From NCBI GenBank assembly GCA_963969495.1, contig OZ018318.1:97493413-97557412 (forward strand): a stretch of DNA of 64,000 bases, in the 5' to 3' direction. Shown here in pieces: positions 1 through 10,990 of the stretch. The notes beneath the pieces were generated by a model, which made no database searches, was not told the origin of the DNA, and saw nothing but the letters and a program-made list of their open reading frames with translations. The translations under genes and the position numbers were made by a program. The stretch comes from Ceratothoa steindachneri (lineage: Eukaryota > Arthropoda > Malacostraca > Isopoda > Cymothoidae). Within the stretch, counting starts at the first letter, position 1. Each line of letters opens with the position of its first letter.

Positions 1-48
1 TCGAAAGGACCTCCTTGCTTTATTCGGAATTCGATCGCTGGGCTTCAG

Positions 49-2130
49 TTAGGCTAACTTTGAGATCATGAGGCACTCCCTCTTGTCCTTGGCCACCACC
101 TTCAGAAGGAACTGCTTGTGAGCTTCTTCTCGGGTGATGGCTGCGTTATGGGGTGTCATCAGGTCCACTTCACGCTTGACAACGCCGTTGACCACCTTCA
201 CCTGGTCAATCGCCCTCTTCCTCTTGCAGAAGAGATGATCCTCCTCCCAACTGGTGGGGCTCTTAGCCAAGAGTGTGGCCAGTTCCTCCACTTGACCTGG
301 GAGGAGGAGCTCCAAGGCGTTTTTCGACCGGGAACTGAAGAAGCCTTAAAGAGGCTTGTTGGGATTGAAGGCCTTTCCGTCGACACGTTTTAGCCGCTTT
401 CCCTCCCTCTTCATTTTCGGCAACATGGAAGCCTTCCCTTCTGACATGTACCAGAGATGGCGCTGGAATGTCTTCAGGTCCACTTTAGCAACGCGCTTAT
501 TGGGGATTTCTCTGAAAAGTTCTAACATGAAGAGAAGATCGTTATAGGAGGCATGGGTAGAAACCATGGCCTCGTTGCACGGAATGCCGTAACGGAGGGC
601 GACGAAGTGGGACACCTGCTCCATGGCTCGAAGTTCGTGAGAAGTCAGCCGAAACTAAGACCTGAAAAGGAAAATCTTGAGAGTGTAGATTGCCTGTGAT
701 ATCCATCTCGTTTGATGAAACGCTCCTGGTGCCCTCATCTTAAAAGTAGTCCGAATATCACCTCCCAGTAAGATGTAGGAGAGAATCAAGAACTCCTTGT
801 AGTCGCCTCTTGGATGGCTTTCTTGTTTGATAGCACTCTTGAGCTCGCTTAAAGCTGTCTTCCCTGCACCAGATGGCTCGCCTGTTAGGATAGGAAGGAG
901 GCTTTCTTCATTCATGAGGGACGTCCAAGATTTCTGGTCGAGGAAGTCCCACGGGTCCCCGGACCGGACGAAAAGAGGGACGTTAGACCTTCCAGATGGT
1001 CCATAACAGTTTTTGAAAATGTTCACAAGAATCACTTCCAGGATGTGGTGCCTGTAAGCAAACCAAAGGAGATTTCTTCCCAGACACTCCTGAATCTTGA
1101 TGCAGGTTCCTTCATTGGGACCCGTGTTGGAAGCAGTAGTCTCGACACGATTCCATGAATACGCGTTGCCAGTCCAGCGGTGGATACCGCCTTGAAGACA
1201 GCCTCCACAATGTGATGCCCAATTTTTGGGGGGATCTCGGCTGCTTCCATGAAGGACCCATTCTCCCAACCTGTGACGTGAATGGCGAGTCCCTCAACGC
1301 GTTCACGTCCCCCAGTGATATCAGGCAGCTGCTTGACATCCCAGTGAAGTAGCACGAGGCATCTCCATGGGAGTTCGATACTCTCTACAGTGGCCACTTC
1401 CTTTTGGTTCTATCTCTTATGGCGGCGGATGGAGCTCGGAGAGAGCGTGATATTGTCGATGTTCTGTTTGGTTGTCTTGACAACGGATCCTACCACTGCC
1501 ATCGCAGCCGAATCTGAGACCTTGAGCGGTCTAGTATGGTGGTCACTTCCTTTGACAGGATCATGGCAGACTTCTTTTAAGCTCTTCTCGTAGGAGGACA
1601 TAGGCACTTGAACTCAGGATCGCTTCCATCTGTTTTGCCGTGAGAGGACGAAGACGATGAGGCTACCTGGCTGATGGTACGAGACTTAAGGCGAGCTTTT
1701 TCTCCATCTCCGCAGCCTGTTTCCGCTTCACATTCGCTTCTTCCCGCTTCCGATTTTCCCCTTGGAACCTCGCTAACACAGTGTCCAGTCCGGTTATAGA
1801 GGAAGTCGATCGATCCTCTCGTCTGTGGTCTTCTCAATGGCATCTCTGTGCGCCACATAGAACAAGTCATCAAGGTCCACTTGAAAGATCTCCGTATTTA
1901 TCCTTGCCGTTTCCAAAGCTCTTTTATCGTGCTTCTGAAGACCCTCGTAGGCCTCCATGAACTTGGACAGCTTTGACTTGCTGTAAGGCACTGCGGAGGT
2001 AAAAATTCTTGCCTTCTCCTAATCCCCAGGACTCCCTCCACGGTCCCCTTCGAAACCTTGGCCTTTATTTTCTTTGTCAGACCGTGGTAAAAGTAGAATT
2101 TTCGGAGCACTTGCCCCTTTGAGGGGAGTC
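49..2130 (-). pseudogene. degenerate transposase-like gene (TTASNTG / RHHILE family)
   Basis: Read on the minus strand, fragments in several frames follow one another in the order of a single protein. An N-terminal part (about 2110-1800) has LDDLFYVAHRDAI. A linker (1607-1410) ends SPSSIRRHKR. A middle part (1397-1140) has LAIHVTGWENGSF. A core (about 1150-660) has TTASNTG, FAYRHHILEVIL and RWISQAIYTLKIFLF. Two C-terminal parts (624-346, 315-49) include HLWYMSEGKA and KQFLLKVV. I remember this family as a much-repeated uncharacterised protein of arthropods and cnidarians; the D-then-CxxH layout recalls hAT-like RNase H transposases, but that is inference. Frames change near 1145, 640 and 330. 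The usual Asp before TTASNTG is Glu here and the Cys of the CRHH motif is Tyr, so it is inactive. I see no clear start codon or terminal repeats. Confidence 0.62.
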
Positions 2131-2581
2131 AGCTTCTGGTTATGTTCTCCGCCGGGTGACCGATCAACCACCACTGTTTGCAAATAGAAACCATCTCACC
2201 TGTGAAATGAAAAATGGGAATATTGAAGTTCTCTGTTCTGTTAGTAATCACGACTGAAAATGATAACTTACAGTTGCACAAGCAACAAGTAATGTTCGTA
2301 CCAATTTACCACTCAAAGAATGAAGATGTTAGCCTCTAGGCACCAAACGAATAATTATAAAGGCCAATCCACTTGTCTGACTGCCAACGTAACATTAATA
2401 ATGGAGCAGGTGGCGGCCGCACGGAGGGAGAGGAGAATGTATTGCTCTGGGTGACATTTATATCTTATATAATCGAGTTCAAATTTTATGTGCACCTATA
2501 CGACCTCAAATGGAAAAAGAATAACATGTGGCCTGAATTCTCTACGACTTTTATATTTCAACAATATGAACTCGAACAAAC

Positions 2582-2584
<3 letters not shown>
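2131..2584. other. non-coding stretch between gene relic and (TA)n tract
   Basis: AT-rich sequence without a supported gene. The only open frame overlaps the microsatellite and has no recognisable motif. It could be the 5' flank of the relic on its left. Confidence 0.5.
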
Positions 2585-2674
<90 letters not shown>

Positions 2675-2676
2675 AT
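2585..2676. repeat. (TA)n microsatellite
   Basis: About 92 bp of almost pure TA with one T interruption near 2661. It borders the foldback element on the right. Confidence 0.97.
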
Positions 2677-2813
2677 GCAAAAAATCCCACAGAAAAATTG
2701 AAGGCGGATTCCAAGCACCTTCAAACTTGTTTAGTTCATTATCAAGGAACGGAACTAAACAAGTTCGAAAGTACTTGGAATCCGCCTTTAATTTTCCGTT
2801 GGTATTTTTTTGC
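2677..2813. mobile_element. foldback MITE-like element inside (TA)n
   Basis: The left arm (about 2677-2737) begins GCAAAAAATCCCACAG and the right arm (about 2752-2813) is its imperfect inverse, ending in TTTTTTTGC, with a loop of about 14 bp. No coding capacity. The left arm has a second copy at 39963-40035, also directly next to a (TA)n tract, so this is a repeated family and not a chance hairpin. A non-autonomous DNA transposon with TA target preference is the simplest reading; that is inference. Confidence 0.75.
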
Positions 2814-2817
2814 ATTT

Positions 2818-2858
2818 ATTGCTCTACTTACGCGCTAGAAAGTAGCACTTGAGTAGAG

Positions 2859-2862
<4 letters not shown>
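2818..2862. repeat. short inverted repeat
   Basis: ATTGCTCTACT (2818-2828) is inverted exactly as AGTAGAGCAAT (2852-2862) around a 23-bp loop. It lies between the foldback element and the next (TA)n run and may be the remains of another small foldback insertion. Confidence 0.7.

Positions 2863-2905
<43 letters not shown>
2863..2905. repeat. (TA)n microsatellite
   Basis: Pure TA run that ends exactly at the left terminal repeat of the mariner element. Confidence 0.95.
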
Positions 2906-2909
<4 letters not shown>

Positions 2910-4437
2910 GTTTCAGAATTCTTTGAACAAACTTAAACCTAAGGTTTCAAGTTAAATATGCATAATTTACTCTATGCAGTGGGTATCTAAAAATGTTTAG
3001 TTTAAAAGTTATGAAGACTTGAAATGTTAAAGTACGATTTAATTAAACTGTTCACCTTTGTATCTAAATTCCCGGTTGTCAGGCTACTGCACGAGACCGC
3101 AAAGATACAGATGCACTCGGTGTGGTAGTTTACACTGAGCAGTGAACGACAATGGACCAACTATCGAATAGGGAACTTGCAGATATGCACTTAATTTACG
3201 GAATGGCAAACGCCAATTCTAGGAGGGCTGCGAGAATGTACGTTGAAAGATATACCAACAGACATATTCATGTGGATCAAGCATTTGTAGCCATACATAG
3301 GAGACTGCATGTAACCGGATCATTCCGCGTTGTACGATCTTATGCGGGCCACCCTAGAAGTGTAAGAGACCCTGAGATGGAGGACGACATACTTTAATAT
3401 TTTCACAATTATCACACAACAAGCACACGCACTGCAGCAAATCTTTTTCCTGCAAGTCACAGTACGGTGTGGCGCGTGCTCCATCACAACCTTCAACATC
3501 TATTTCACATTCAGCGTGTTCAGAGCTTAAATGCTGACGATTATTCACGGGGTGTTCAATTTGCCATGTGGTTTTTACAACGAGGACAAGAACCCGATTT
3601 TGCATCAAAAGTTCTTTTCCGGGATAAAGCAACATTCACGCGAGAGGGTATATTCAACACGCATAATCTGAATTTGTGGTCCCACATCAATCCACATGGT
3701 ACACGGGGAAGCAGTCACTAATATAGATTCTCCGTAAATATGTGGGTTGGTATTATTGACAACTATCTCATGGGCCCCTACATCCTGCCAGAAAGACTCA
3801 CTGGACGCAATTATTCGGCGTTTCTTGATGAAGTACTACCACAGTTGCTAGAAGATGTTCTCCTGGCGATGCGGAGAGGAATGTGGTTCCAACAAGATGG
3901 TGCACCGGCACACTTCATGATTGTTGTTAGAAAGTTATTGGATGATCGGTATCCAAACTGCTGGATTGGTCGTGGCGGATCAATCTCTTGGCCACCCAGG
4001 TTTCCTATCCTCCCCCTCATAGACTTCTACATTTGGGGACACCTAAAGAGTTTAGTGTACGAAACACCAGTTCCGTAAGAAGAAGGACTTATCGGCAGGA
4101 TTATTGATGCCTGTGCAAAGATTGCTAAATCCCCTGGTGTCTTCGCAAGAGTTCAGCAATCATTCTGCCGGCGCCTTCACGCATGCATCGCAGCAGATGG
4201 GCGGAATTTCAAACACCTATTGTGACTACTAACCTAACTTCAAACTCTAAATTCCTACAAAGTAAACTTATTCTGAATTTATTTCTTCATTTACCCGACG
4301 ACACGCTCTCACTTATAAGTCTTAGTAACTTTTAAACTAAACATTTTGGGATACCCCTCCATAGAGTAAATTATGCTTATTTAACCTGAAGGAACCTTAG
4401 GTTAAAGTTTTTTCAAAGAATTCTGGAACACCCTGTA
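2904..4437 (+). mobile_element. mariner-like element A, complete with long TIRs, inserted in (TA)n
   Basis: The left terminus (2904-3020) and right terminus (4317-4435) are inverted repeats of about 117 bp and roughly 85% identity by eye; both contain GGGTGTTYCAGAATTCTTTG. The right outer end reads CAGGGTGTTCC in inverted sense; the left has T for that C. The element is flanked by TA at both ends and sits inside a TA microsatellite, as expected for the TA target of the Tc1/mariner superfamily. Length is about 1.53 kb with one transposase gene. Confidence 0.88.
3152..4225 (+). pseudogene. mariner-type transposase A (DD41D spacing), three stops, no frameshift
   Basis: Starts ATG with MDQLSNRELADMHLIYG. 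The same frame runs to the natural stop at 4223-4225 after GRNFKHLL, interrupted only by TAA at 3395, 3719 and 4076. The N-terminal region (about residues 1-110) resembles a helix-turn-helix DNA-binding part. The catalytic core shows VLFRDKATFTREG (first Asp), MWFQQDGAPAHF (second Asp) and PLIDFYIWGHLKS (third Asp). I count 41 residues between the second and third Asp, the spacing reported for the DD41D (rosa-like) group; group membership is inference. Full length would be about 357 residues, normal for the superfamily. The lack of indels suggests fairly recent inactivation. A fragment of the same family is at 4985-5160. Confidence 0.85.
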
Positions 4438-4454
4438 TATATTTATATATATAA
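4436..4454. repeat. (TA)n remnant at mariner right end
   Basis: TATATATTTATATATATA directly follows the right TIR; it continues the microsatellite interrupted at 2905. Confidence 0.8.
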
Positions 4455-4482
4455 TTAGGTAAAAGGCCATGTTGTACTTAGG

Positions 4483-4485
<3 letters not shown>

Positions 4486-4546
<61 letters not shown>
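4486..4546. repeat. (TA)n microsatellite
   Basis: About 61 bp of pure TA. Confidence 0.97.
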
Positions 4547-4551
<5 letters not shown>

Positions 4552-4803
4552 TTTTGTTGAAGACCTTTGTCTTTGGCAACTTTCTCTTCTTCTAACTATC
4601 TTTTTTATTCCATCTTGTAGATGGTGGATTACTTGTCCAGTATTCATCTCTTTTTTTTTAAATGAATGTGTTTGGTAAAAAACAAACTAAATTGCTAAGC
4701 TTTCGATCTTACTCGATTATCTTCGGAGTGTTTCAAATGTTCTTTTCTTGCCTCCTTTACTGATATAATGAGTGGAGTGAGGATCTGGCAGAGTGAAAGA
4801 AAA

Positions 4804-4980
4804 CGATTTTCAAAGGGTATTTATTCCGCCTTGGTTAAACGTAACGTTAGAGGAAACGGGCCACTACTGTGAGTGGAATTTTTAAAATAAAACTATTTTA
4901 AAAATTCCACTAACAGGAGTGGCCTATTTCCTCTAACGTTACGTTTAACCCAGGCCGAATAAATACGCCTTAAAAAGCGT
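4804..4980. repeat. long foldback hairpin
   Basis: Two arms of about 85 bp (4804-4889 and about 4895-4980) are inverted copies of each other with a very short loop. Shared blocks include TTAAACGTAACGTTAGAGGA and GTGGAATTTTTAAAAT. No ORF. It resembles a MITE or foldback element. It directly precedes a piece of mariner transposase and may be a rearranged element end. Confidence 0.85.
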
Positions 4981-4984
4981 TTGA

Positions 4985-5160
4985 TAATGATCGAAGAACA
5001 AGCACACGCGCTGCTGCAAATGTTTTTCCTGCAAGTCACAGTAAGGTTTTGCGCGTGCTGCACGATAAGCATCAACATCCATTTCACATTCAGTGTGTTC
5101 AGAGCATAAATTTCGACGATTATCGGTGGCGTGTTCAATTTTTTGTCACTGCAAGATATG
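4985..5160 (+). pseudogene. fragment of a second mariner A transposase copy
   Basis: This stretch closely matches 3410-3575 of element A at the DNA level (shared blocks such as CAAGCACACGC, TTTTTCCTGCAAGTCACAGTA and ATTTCACATTCAG; the middle one is an internal part of a longer match). Translated, it gives parts of the region just before the first catalytic Asp, including VFPASHSKVLRVLHD and HPFHIQCVQS. No start, no catalytic residues and no TIRs, so it is a short truncated copy. Confidence 0.75.
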
Positions 5161-5435
5161 AAGGAAGGAGCAGCTAAGTGTCTTCTAGGATGCATTTATA
5201 CTCATATATCAGAAGGGTCCATTCGTTGTCTTCGGGTATAATAGGCATCTGGTTATTTTTCATGATGAGGGTGGTGGTTTATTTAGTTTTATAATATATA
5301 GTTAACGATATTTTTCTTCTGTAGATGTAGGATTTATTGTTCGTTAATATTTTCCTTAATAACTCTTTCTTGTGTTCGGTACTCCGTGTTCCTGGTGTTC
5401 TTGTAGAAGAGCTTTATGTTATTTTCCATGTTATA

Positions 5436-6715
5436 AAGGGTCTTTCAACAAGCAAGTTCAAGCTTTGTCAGGCGACAGTGGCCATGTTGTTAAAGCGACA
5501 TTTGACAACTTCACTGTGAAATATTCAGTAGTATTTGGCAAGTCACGATGGAAGGTTATAGCGTTGAACAGCGTCTTTAAATCATCAGATGTTATTATCA
5601 AAATCAGTGCTCCGTTTGACAAACGTTCCGCGCATTACGTGATTTCTATCCTCGCCACAATTGTCCTGCCGATTCCACTGTTCGACACTTAGTGGCCATA
5701 TTAAAGGCATAGGGGTCGATCAAAAATCAAACAACAAAAGTACGTCACCGAAACACAATGTCTGCTGAAAACATCGCTGCCGTAAATGAGAGTGTACGGG
5801 AAAATCCGATGCAGTCAATTTCACGTCGTTCATAAGAACTCGGGCTTTCTGTGACTTCAGTTTGGCGAATTATGCGTAGGGACCTGGGTCTGCACCCGTA
5901 CAAAATCCTACTTACCTAAGAACTTAAAGTAAACTAACATAGACAACGCCGTATGTTTGCTGATTGGGCTCTAGTGCAGTTGGAAGTTGCCCCAAATTTA
6001 CCCATAAATCATCTCCAGCGACAAGGCCCATTTTTGGATGAATGGATTTGTGAACAATCCACAGCAGATACACCAGCACCAATTTTATCCCAACAAAGCC
6101 ACTGTATGGTGCGGATTTTCGTCTAACGGAATCATCGGTCCGTATTTTTTTGAGAAGGAAGATAGGATTGCCATAACCCTCATCGGTGAGACCTAAGGAT
6201 CGATGATAGGCAACTTCGTGTGGCCTCAACTGGATTATATGCCTGATATGGATACTGACGACATATGGTTCCAACAGGACGGCGTTTTGTGCTACACTGC
6301 GCATGCAACGATAGACATTTTGGACCAGCGATTTCAGGGCAGGGTCATCTCGCGCGTCGGCGACGTCAACTGGCTACCAAGATCATGCGATTTAACGCCA
6401 TCAGACTACTTTCTTTGGGGCTACCTTAAATCGCAGGTCTATGCGAATAATTTGCAAACAGTTGTTGTCCTCAAAGTCAACATAACGAACACCATCCAGC
6501 AAATTCAGCCAGATTTATGCGAAAAAGTCATCGAAAATTGGGCCTCTCGAATACGTTCCACCAAGCGAAGCTGTGGCGGACATTTGGACGACTTCATATT
6601 CAATACTTAATGCCATAAAATTTACCCTTAAATCTTAAATAAATTAAGGGCATATATCACACATAGTTTGTTCTCTTTACATTTAAAAATCGAGCAACCT
6701 TATTGAAAGACCCTA
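5436..6715 (+). mobile_element. mariner-like element B
   Basis: The left end AGGGTCTTTCAACAAG (about 5437) and the right end CTTATTGAAAGACCCT (about 6699-6714) form short inverted repeats. TA dinucleotides lie at or near both outer ends. One degenerate transposase gene lies inside. Total length about 1.28 kb is typical for mariner-type elements. The right end abuts a PLE fragment on the minus strand. Confidence 0.75.
5548..6610 (+). pseudogene. mariner-type transposase B, degenerate
   Basis: Begins ATG with MEGYSVEQRL, the N-terminal helix-turn-helix part. SAENIAAVNESVRENPMQSI and LGLSVTSVWRIMRRDLG (5758-5905) are the second DNA-binding half. SSDKAHFWMNGFVN (about 6017-6060) carries the first catalytic Asp and WFQQDG (about 6266) the second. 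CDLTPSDYFLWGYLKS carries the third, again 41 residues after the second. Stops and small indels break the frame before 6200, while 6203-6610 is open to the natural stop after FIFNT. It is clearly a different family from element A although the catalytic spacing is the same. Inactive. Confidence 0.82.
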
Positions 6716-6985
6716 TATTTTCCGGTGCTATGCTGATCTGTGAAATAGAATTGATCCATTTTCTTCTTGATAGTTTCCTTTTCATCGTGGTTGTTTTATC
6801 CAATGAGGACGAGTAGTTGTGTTTCTCTCTCAATCTCAATGTGCTTATCTTTCTTAGTTTGACAGTGGGAGAAGGCATGGTTAATATAATTGTTAATTGC
6901 GCTTTTCTTGGCGTGTTCTGGGCAATCAACTTCTGGATTCATGCAGAGGCCAGGATTAGTGTCTTTTGAGATTACCTTTTTGGTA
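6716..6985 (-). pseudogene. Penelope-like RT C-terminal fragment
   Basis: Minus-strand translation reads KDTNPGLCMNPEVDCPE, then NNYINHAFSHCQTKKDKHIE and IERETQLLV. This matches my memory of the region after the RT palm in one PLE group (KPTN..CLN...CP...Y..RAL.HC......E.ER). No catalytic residues are included. It stops at the right end of mariner B, so mariner B may have inserted into it. Confidence 0.5.
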
Positions 6986-7690
6986 AGCTTGTCTTTTTTT
7001 TAATTAATTAAGGTGCCGGAAAAGGGGAGAATTTATTGAAATTATTAGAGCTACTGCTGCTAAAATAATAATAGCTTCTATGGATATATGTAATTTTTAC
7101 AAATGTACAAGTTGTTAACAATATAATAATATTAGAACGTGATTTTACCTAAATGATTGGCCCCCTATTGGAATACCCAGAGCCGTCCTAAGACAACTCT
7201 TACACATCGGAAGCAGCGTTCTCTGGTCCCAATGGTAAGATTCACCGCTTAAATTAACCGTGCCTAGGCCCACTGACAAACATGCAATGATACACACAAT
7301 AATATTGAGAGAGCGACGCAAGAGCCTGTCAACAATGGATAAAGCAAGCACTATGTACAGGTAGGTAGATATTACAAAGAAAATAGCTAAATTTTACTTC
7401 ACAAATCATCATAACACCGGAAATTATAACATAGAAAATAACATTAAACTGTTCTACATGAACATCATGAACGGCCTACCGAACTGGCGAAATATTAATT
7501 AAGGAAATTAAAAGCTTACAAATGTAGAAGAAAAAAGCCATTACCTATATATTAACAAACTTAGTGGAAGCTTTATCGTGAAAAACAACCCTAGGTGCAT
7601 ACTCGATGCAAACGGAGGACCCATCTATATACTTATATGATCATAAATTCAAGCTAAGATACTCTCAGCTGCCCCACACCCCCACTCATA
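6986..7690. other. AT-rich stretch without recognised gene
   Basis: Only short random open frames. No terminal repeats or RNA gene seen. Confidence 0.5.
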
Positions 7691-7699
7691 TATATGAAT

Positions 7700-7960
7700 G
7701 TTAGAAACAAAATTATCAAGAGGAAAGACTTAGCAGCTAAACAAGGAAGCTACTCGAACTCAAACAAATTAAAAATGATGGAAGATAACACTGAAATTAT
7801 AGAACTTGCTCCACATCGCTGACAATTACTTTTCCTAGAAACCATCCATATACAAGTAAAACAGCCTGAATAAATATCTCACTCAATTCGCAGGGAATAC
7901 CCCCGGGCATTAAAATCAGATCCCTACCTACGAGAGATATTTAATCTCCTCCTATCAATG
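7700..7960 (+). pseudogene. possible PLE endonuclease tail
   Basis: The plus-strand translation contains MMEDNTEIIELAPHR then LLFLETIHIQVKQPE, which resembles the end of the GIY-YIG domain in PLEs (pattern: charged stretch, LLFLE.LYI...P). No GIY or YIG motif is visible. Weak assignment. Confidence 0.3.
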
Positions 7961-8053
7961 CCCCGCCCCCTCTTTTTTCGTGAGCGCTCATTTGACGTTT
8001 TCCACAAAGCCTACCTCTTTCTAACTTTTCTTACCTTAGGCACAAGTTTTGCT

Positions 8054-8083
8054 GTAACAAGGAGTAACAAGGAGTAACAAGGA
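8054..8083 (-). repeat. CR1 3'-terminal tandem decamer
   Basis: Three exact copies of GTAACAAGGA on the plus strand (TCCTTGTTAC in element sense). Short terminal tandem repeats mark the 3' end of CR1-type elements and serve in priming at the target. Confidence 0.85.
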
Positions 8084-8162
8084 AAGTAAGTACCCTAGGA
8101 GACCTTACGGTCCATTCAAAGAGGGAAGCTTCGGACTATCAATCAAGCAGGCACATGACTGC

Positions 8163-10990
8163 TCAATTGTTTTGCGTCCCTAAACGGCCACTTTTCAAGA
8201 CTTTGTCTAGTGTTGACTTGAACTGGTCAACAGATTCACTGTTGACAACTTCCACTGGAAGTGCGTTCCACTTACCGCAGATACTGTAAGTGAAAAAATT
8301 TCCACACATATTGCGGTTGTAACGCTTCAGTTCAAGTTTGAAGCCGTGATTGCGCGTTTTGTTCTCACTCAGTGTGAAAATATCCCGGTAGTCAACATCT
8401 TCGAACCCTCGAAGTATTTTGAAAACTTCGATGAGCTGACCACGCAGTCTACGGGTTTCCAGCGAGAACAGATATAATTCCCTTTGTCTATCCTCATAAC
8501 TTCTATGTCGGATAGAGGGAATCAGCTTGGTTGCCCTGGCTTGTACGCGTTCCAATCTCGCGATGTCCTTTCGCAATGAAGGACTCCAAAATTGTACGGC
8601 ATACTCCAGGTGCGGTCGGACAAGTGAGTTGTACAGGCACAGTACAATCTCCTGGTTCCGTTAACTAAACTGGCGCTTAATATAGCCTAACATCCTTTGG
8701 GCCCTTTTCTCCGCCTTAATGCACTGTTTCGAGAACTTGAGGTCACTAGTGATTGTTACACCCAAGTCCTTTTCAGTGACGGTGGATTCAATAGCAGTGC
8801 CCTTAAGGATATACTGAGATTGGGGGTTTCTGTGGCCGATATGCATCACTTTGCATTTCCTCACGTTAAAAGGCATTTGCCACGTGTCCGTCCACTCCTC
8901 AATCTTCCCAAGATCCTCCTGCAGGCGGGCAGTATTTCCATCCTTTTCAACGTTCATACCAAGCTTGGTATCGTCGGCAAATTTGGAAATCTTGGCAACC
9001 ATGTCACCGTCCATGTCGTTGAAGTAGGTTATAAATAGTAGTGGTACCAGGACAGAACCTTGAGGCACCCCGCTAGTAACAGGCTCCCACTTAGAAGCCT
9101 GTCCATTTACCACCACCCGTTGCCGTCTGCCACTTAGCCAGTTCTCGATCCAGCCGGCTACTTTTCCGTCTATGCCCAGTGCTTGCACTTTCCGTAGAAG
9201 GTGGCGGTGTGGTACCTTATCAAAGGCTTTCTGAAAGTCTTAGTACACCACATCCACCGCCTTGTCCCGATCGTGCTCACTGAAAACGAAGTGGAAGAAT
9301 TCCAAAAGGTTCGTCAGGCATGACCGTTGCCTTCGGAAGCCGTGCTGGGAACTCCTCAGTAGCAGGTTTGACTCTAAATACGACGTCATTTTGTCAACCA
9401 TGATGCTTTCCATGAGTTTACCGACTATCGAAGTCAGACTGATAGGACGGTAGTTCGACGGTTGGCTTCAGTCTCTTTTCTTGACGATAGGAGTCACCTC
9501 CGCTTCAGGCCAGTCTCTAGGAACGCATTCGGTCCGGATTTACCTGTTAAAGATGACACTCAGGTGTCATCACACTTGATCGCGCACTTCTTTCAACACT
9601 TTAGGTAGAAACCCATCTGGACCAGGTGACTTATTCGTCATTAGGTCACTGATCTTCTTTTTTATTTCCCCTGGGGTGAAGTCCATATCCACCAGCTTTT
9701 TCCCCGAGTAGGAATCCTCTGGCTGGGGGATGGGACCACACTCTTCATTAAACACTGAGGAGAAGTAGTCGTTGAGGAGGTTAGCATTTTCTGCATCGAA
9801 ATGCTTTAATGCCCCCTCCTCATTTCTCAAAGGGCCAATCGTTCGATGAATTGGTTTACGACTGTTCACGTATCCAAAAAACTCCTTGGGATTCTCTTTA
9901 TAGAGTCTTGCCACTCGGAGTTCCTCAGAACGCTTTTTTTTCCTTATCCTGGACTTCACTCTCCTGGCTAGCCTCCGGTATTTGTCAAAGTCACCCAAGA
10001 TCTTCGATTGTCGGTACACAGTTCTCTTCTTCCTAAGCAGTTGGCCGATTTCTCGATTAAACCACTTTGGTTGAAAAGAAGAACGACGGGGACATTTCAG
10101 AGGGATGAAACGCGATTGAAGACTCATGAATGTGGTTTTGAAACTGTTCTACGAGTCTTCAACAACATCGCACACTTCTAGCCTGGCGTTAGTCAGTCCA
10201 GCACGGAGACCTGCAAAGTCTGCTCTTCTCAAATCGAGTTTCCTTGATTTACTAGTTGCAGGCTCTGCCTTGGGGACTTTGACTACAAATCTAATTAGTC
10301 GTTGGTCACTGCCACTGAGCTCTTCGCCAACAGAGAGGTCCTCAACGATGTCATCCTCAGAGGTGAAAACCAAGTCGAGGAGATTGTTTCCTCTCGTTGG
10401 CTCTCTCACCCATTGAGTGAGGAACTCGTTGTTCACGAACTCCAGGAGTAGTGCGTTCTCGCCACAGAGTTCTCTGGTTTCCCAGTCAACTTGTGTGTGG
10501 AAATCACCCATGACGATACACACTCTGTCTTCAACAAGTTCTCCTAGTAGCTGGTACAGATCTCTGTCCTTTTCAACGAGTTGGGCAGGAGGTCTATAAA
10601 GCACCAGGGTCCTGTATTTTGCAGGACCTATCTCTAGGTCAACACCTAGTAGTTCATGGTCGGATACGATGTTGCAATCCGTCGAGTTGAGAGTATCCTT
10701 GACATAGAACATCACACCGACACCCTCTCTGTCTGGCCTATCTTTCAGGAAGTGCTGGTAACCGGGAATCGTGAATTTACCTTCAAAATCTCGGCTTGAG
10801 GTTTTTATCCACGACTCCGTTATGGCCACCATCTCAGGTTCCTTTGTTACTACGAGGACACGGAGCTCAAGAAACTTATTCCTGATTGACCTCGCATTCA
10901 ACAGAAGAACTTTGAGGAAGTCCCCTAATGTAGGACTCCCTACGCTCTTCCGTTTCCCGGCTTCTCTGTTTTCGTGGTCACACCCTTTTT
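8163..10990 (-). pseudogene. CR1 ORF2: endonuclease and reverse transcriptase, broken
   Basis: The frame already overlaps the end of ORF1 near 10980; no ATG is needed to see the continuous reading into LLLNARSIRNKF. The endonuclease (10900-10150) shows NARSIRNK, ITESWI, GDFHTQVDW and SGSDQRLIRF, where family members usually have D and SDH. A TAG at about 10149 replaces an expected Trp codon. The next block runs 10127-9570. Reverse transcriptase motifs follow in damaged frames (9570-9190), then 9188-8661 with GVPQGSVLVPLLF and SKFADDTKLG, the catalytic FADD. The last block (8576-8163) has LERVQARATKLI, typical of the CR1 C-terminus. Several stops and at least two frameshifts make it inactive. 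Confidence 0.88.

Noticed and set aside
49..393. Overlapping open frames on the plus strand at the window start
   Set aside because: They lie opposite the minus-strand transposase-like relic, whose protein motifs are clear; the plus frames have none.
2412..2419. GCGGCCGC (NotI site) as a sign of cloning vector
   Set aside because: A single 8-bp site with no adjoining vector or polylinker sequence.
2488..2838. Open frames rich in alternating Ile-Tyr across TA repeats (also at 4402-4678, 14165-14368, 28379-28630, 39823-40076)
   Set aside because: They are translations of (TA)n microsatellites, not genes.
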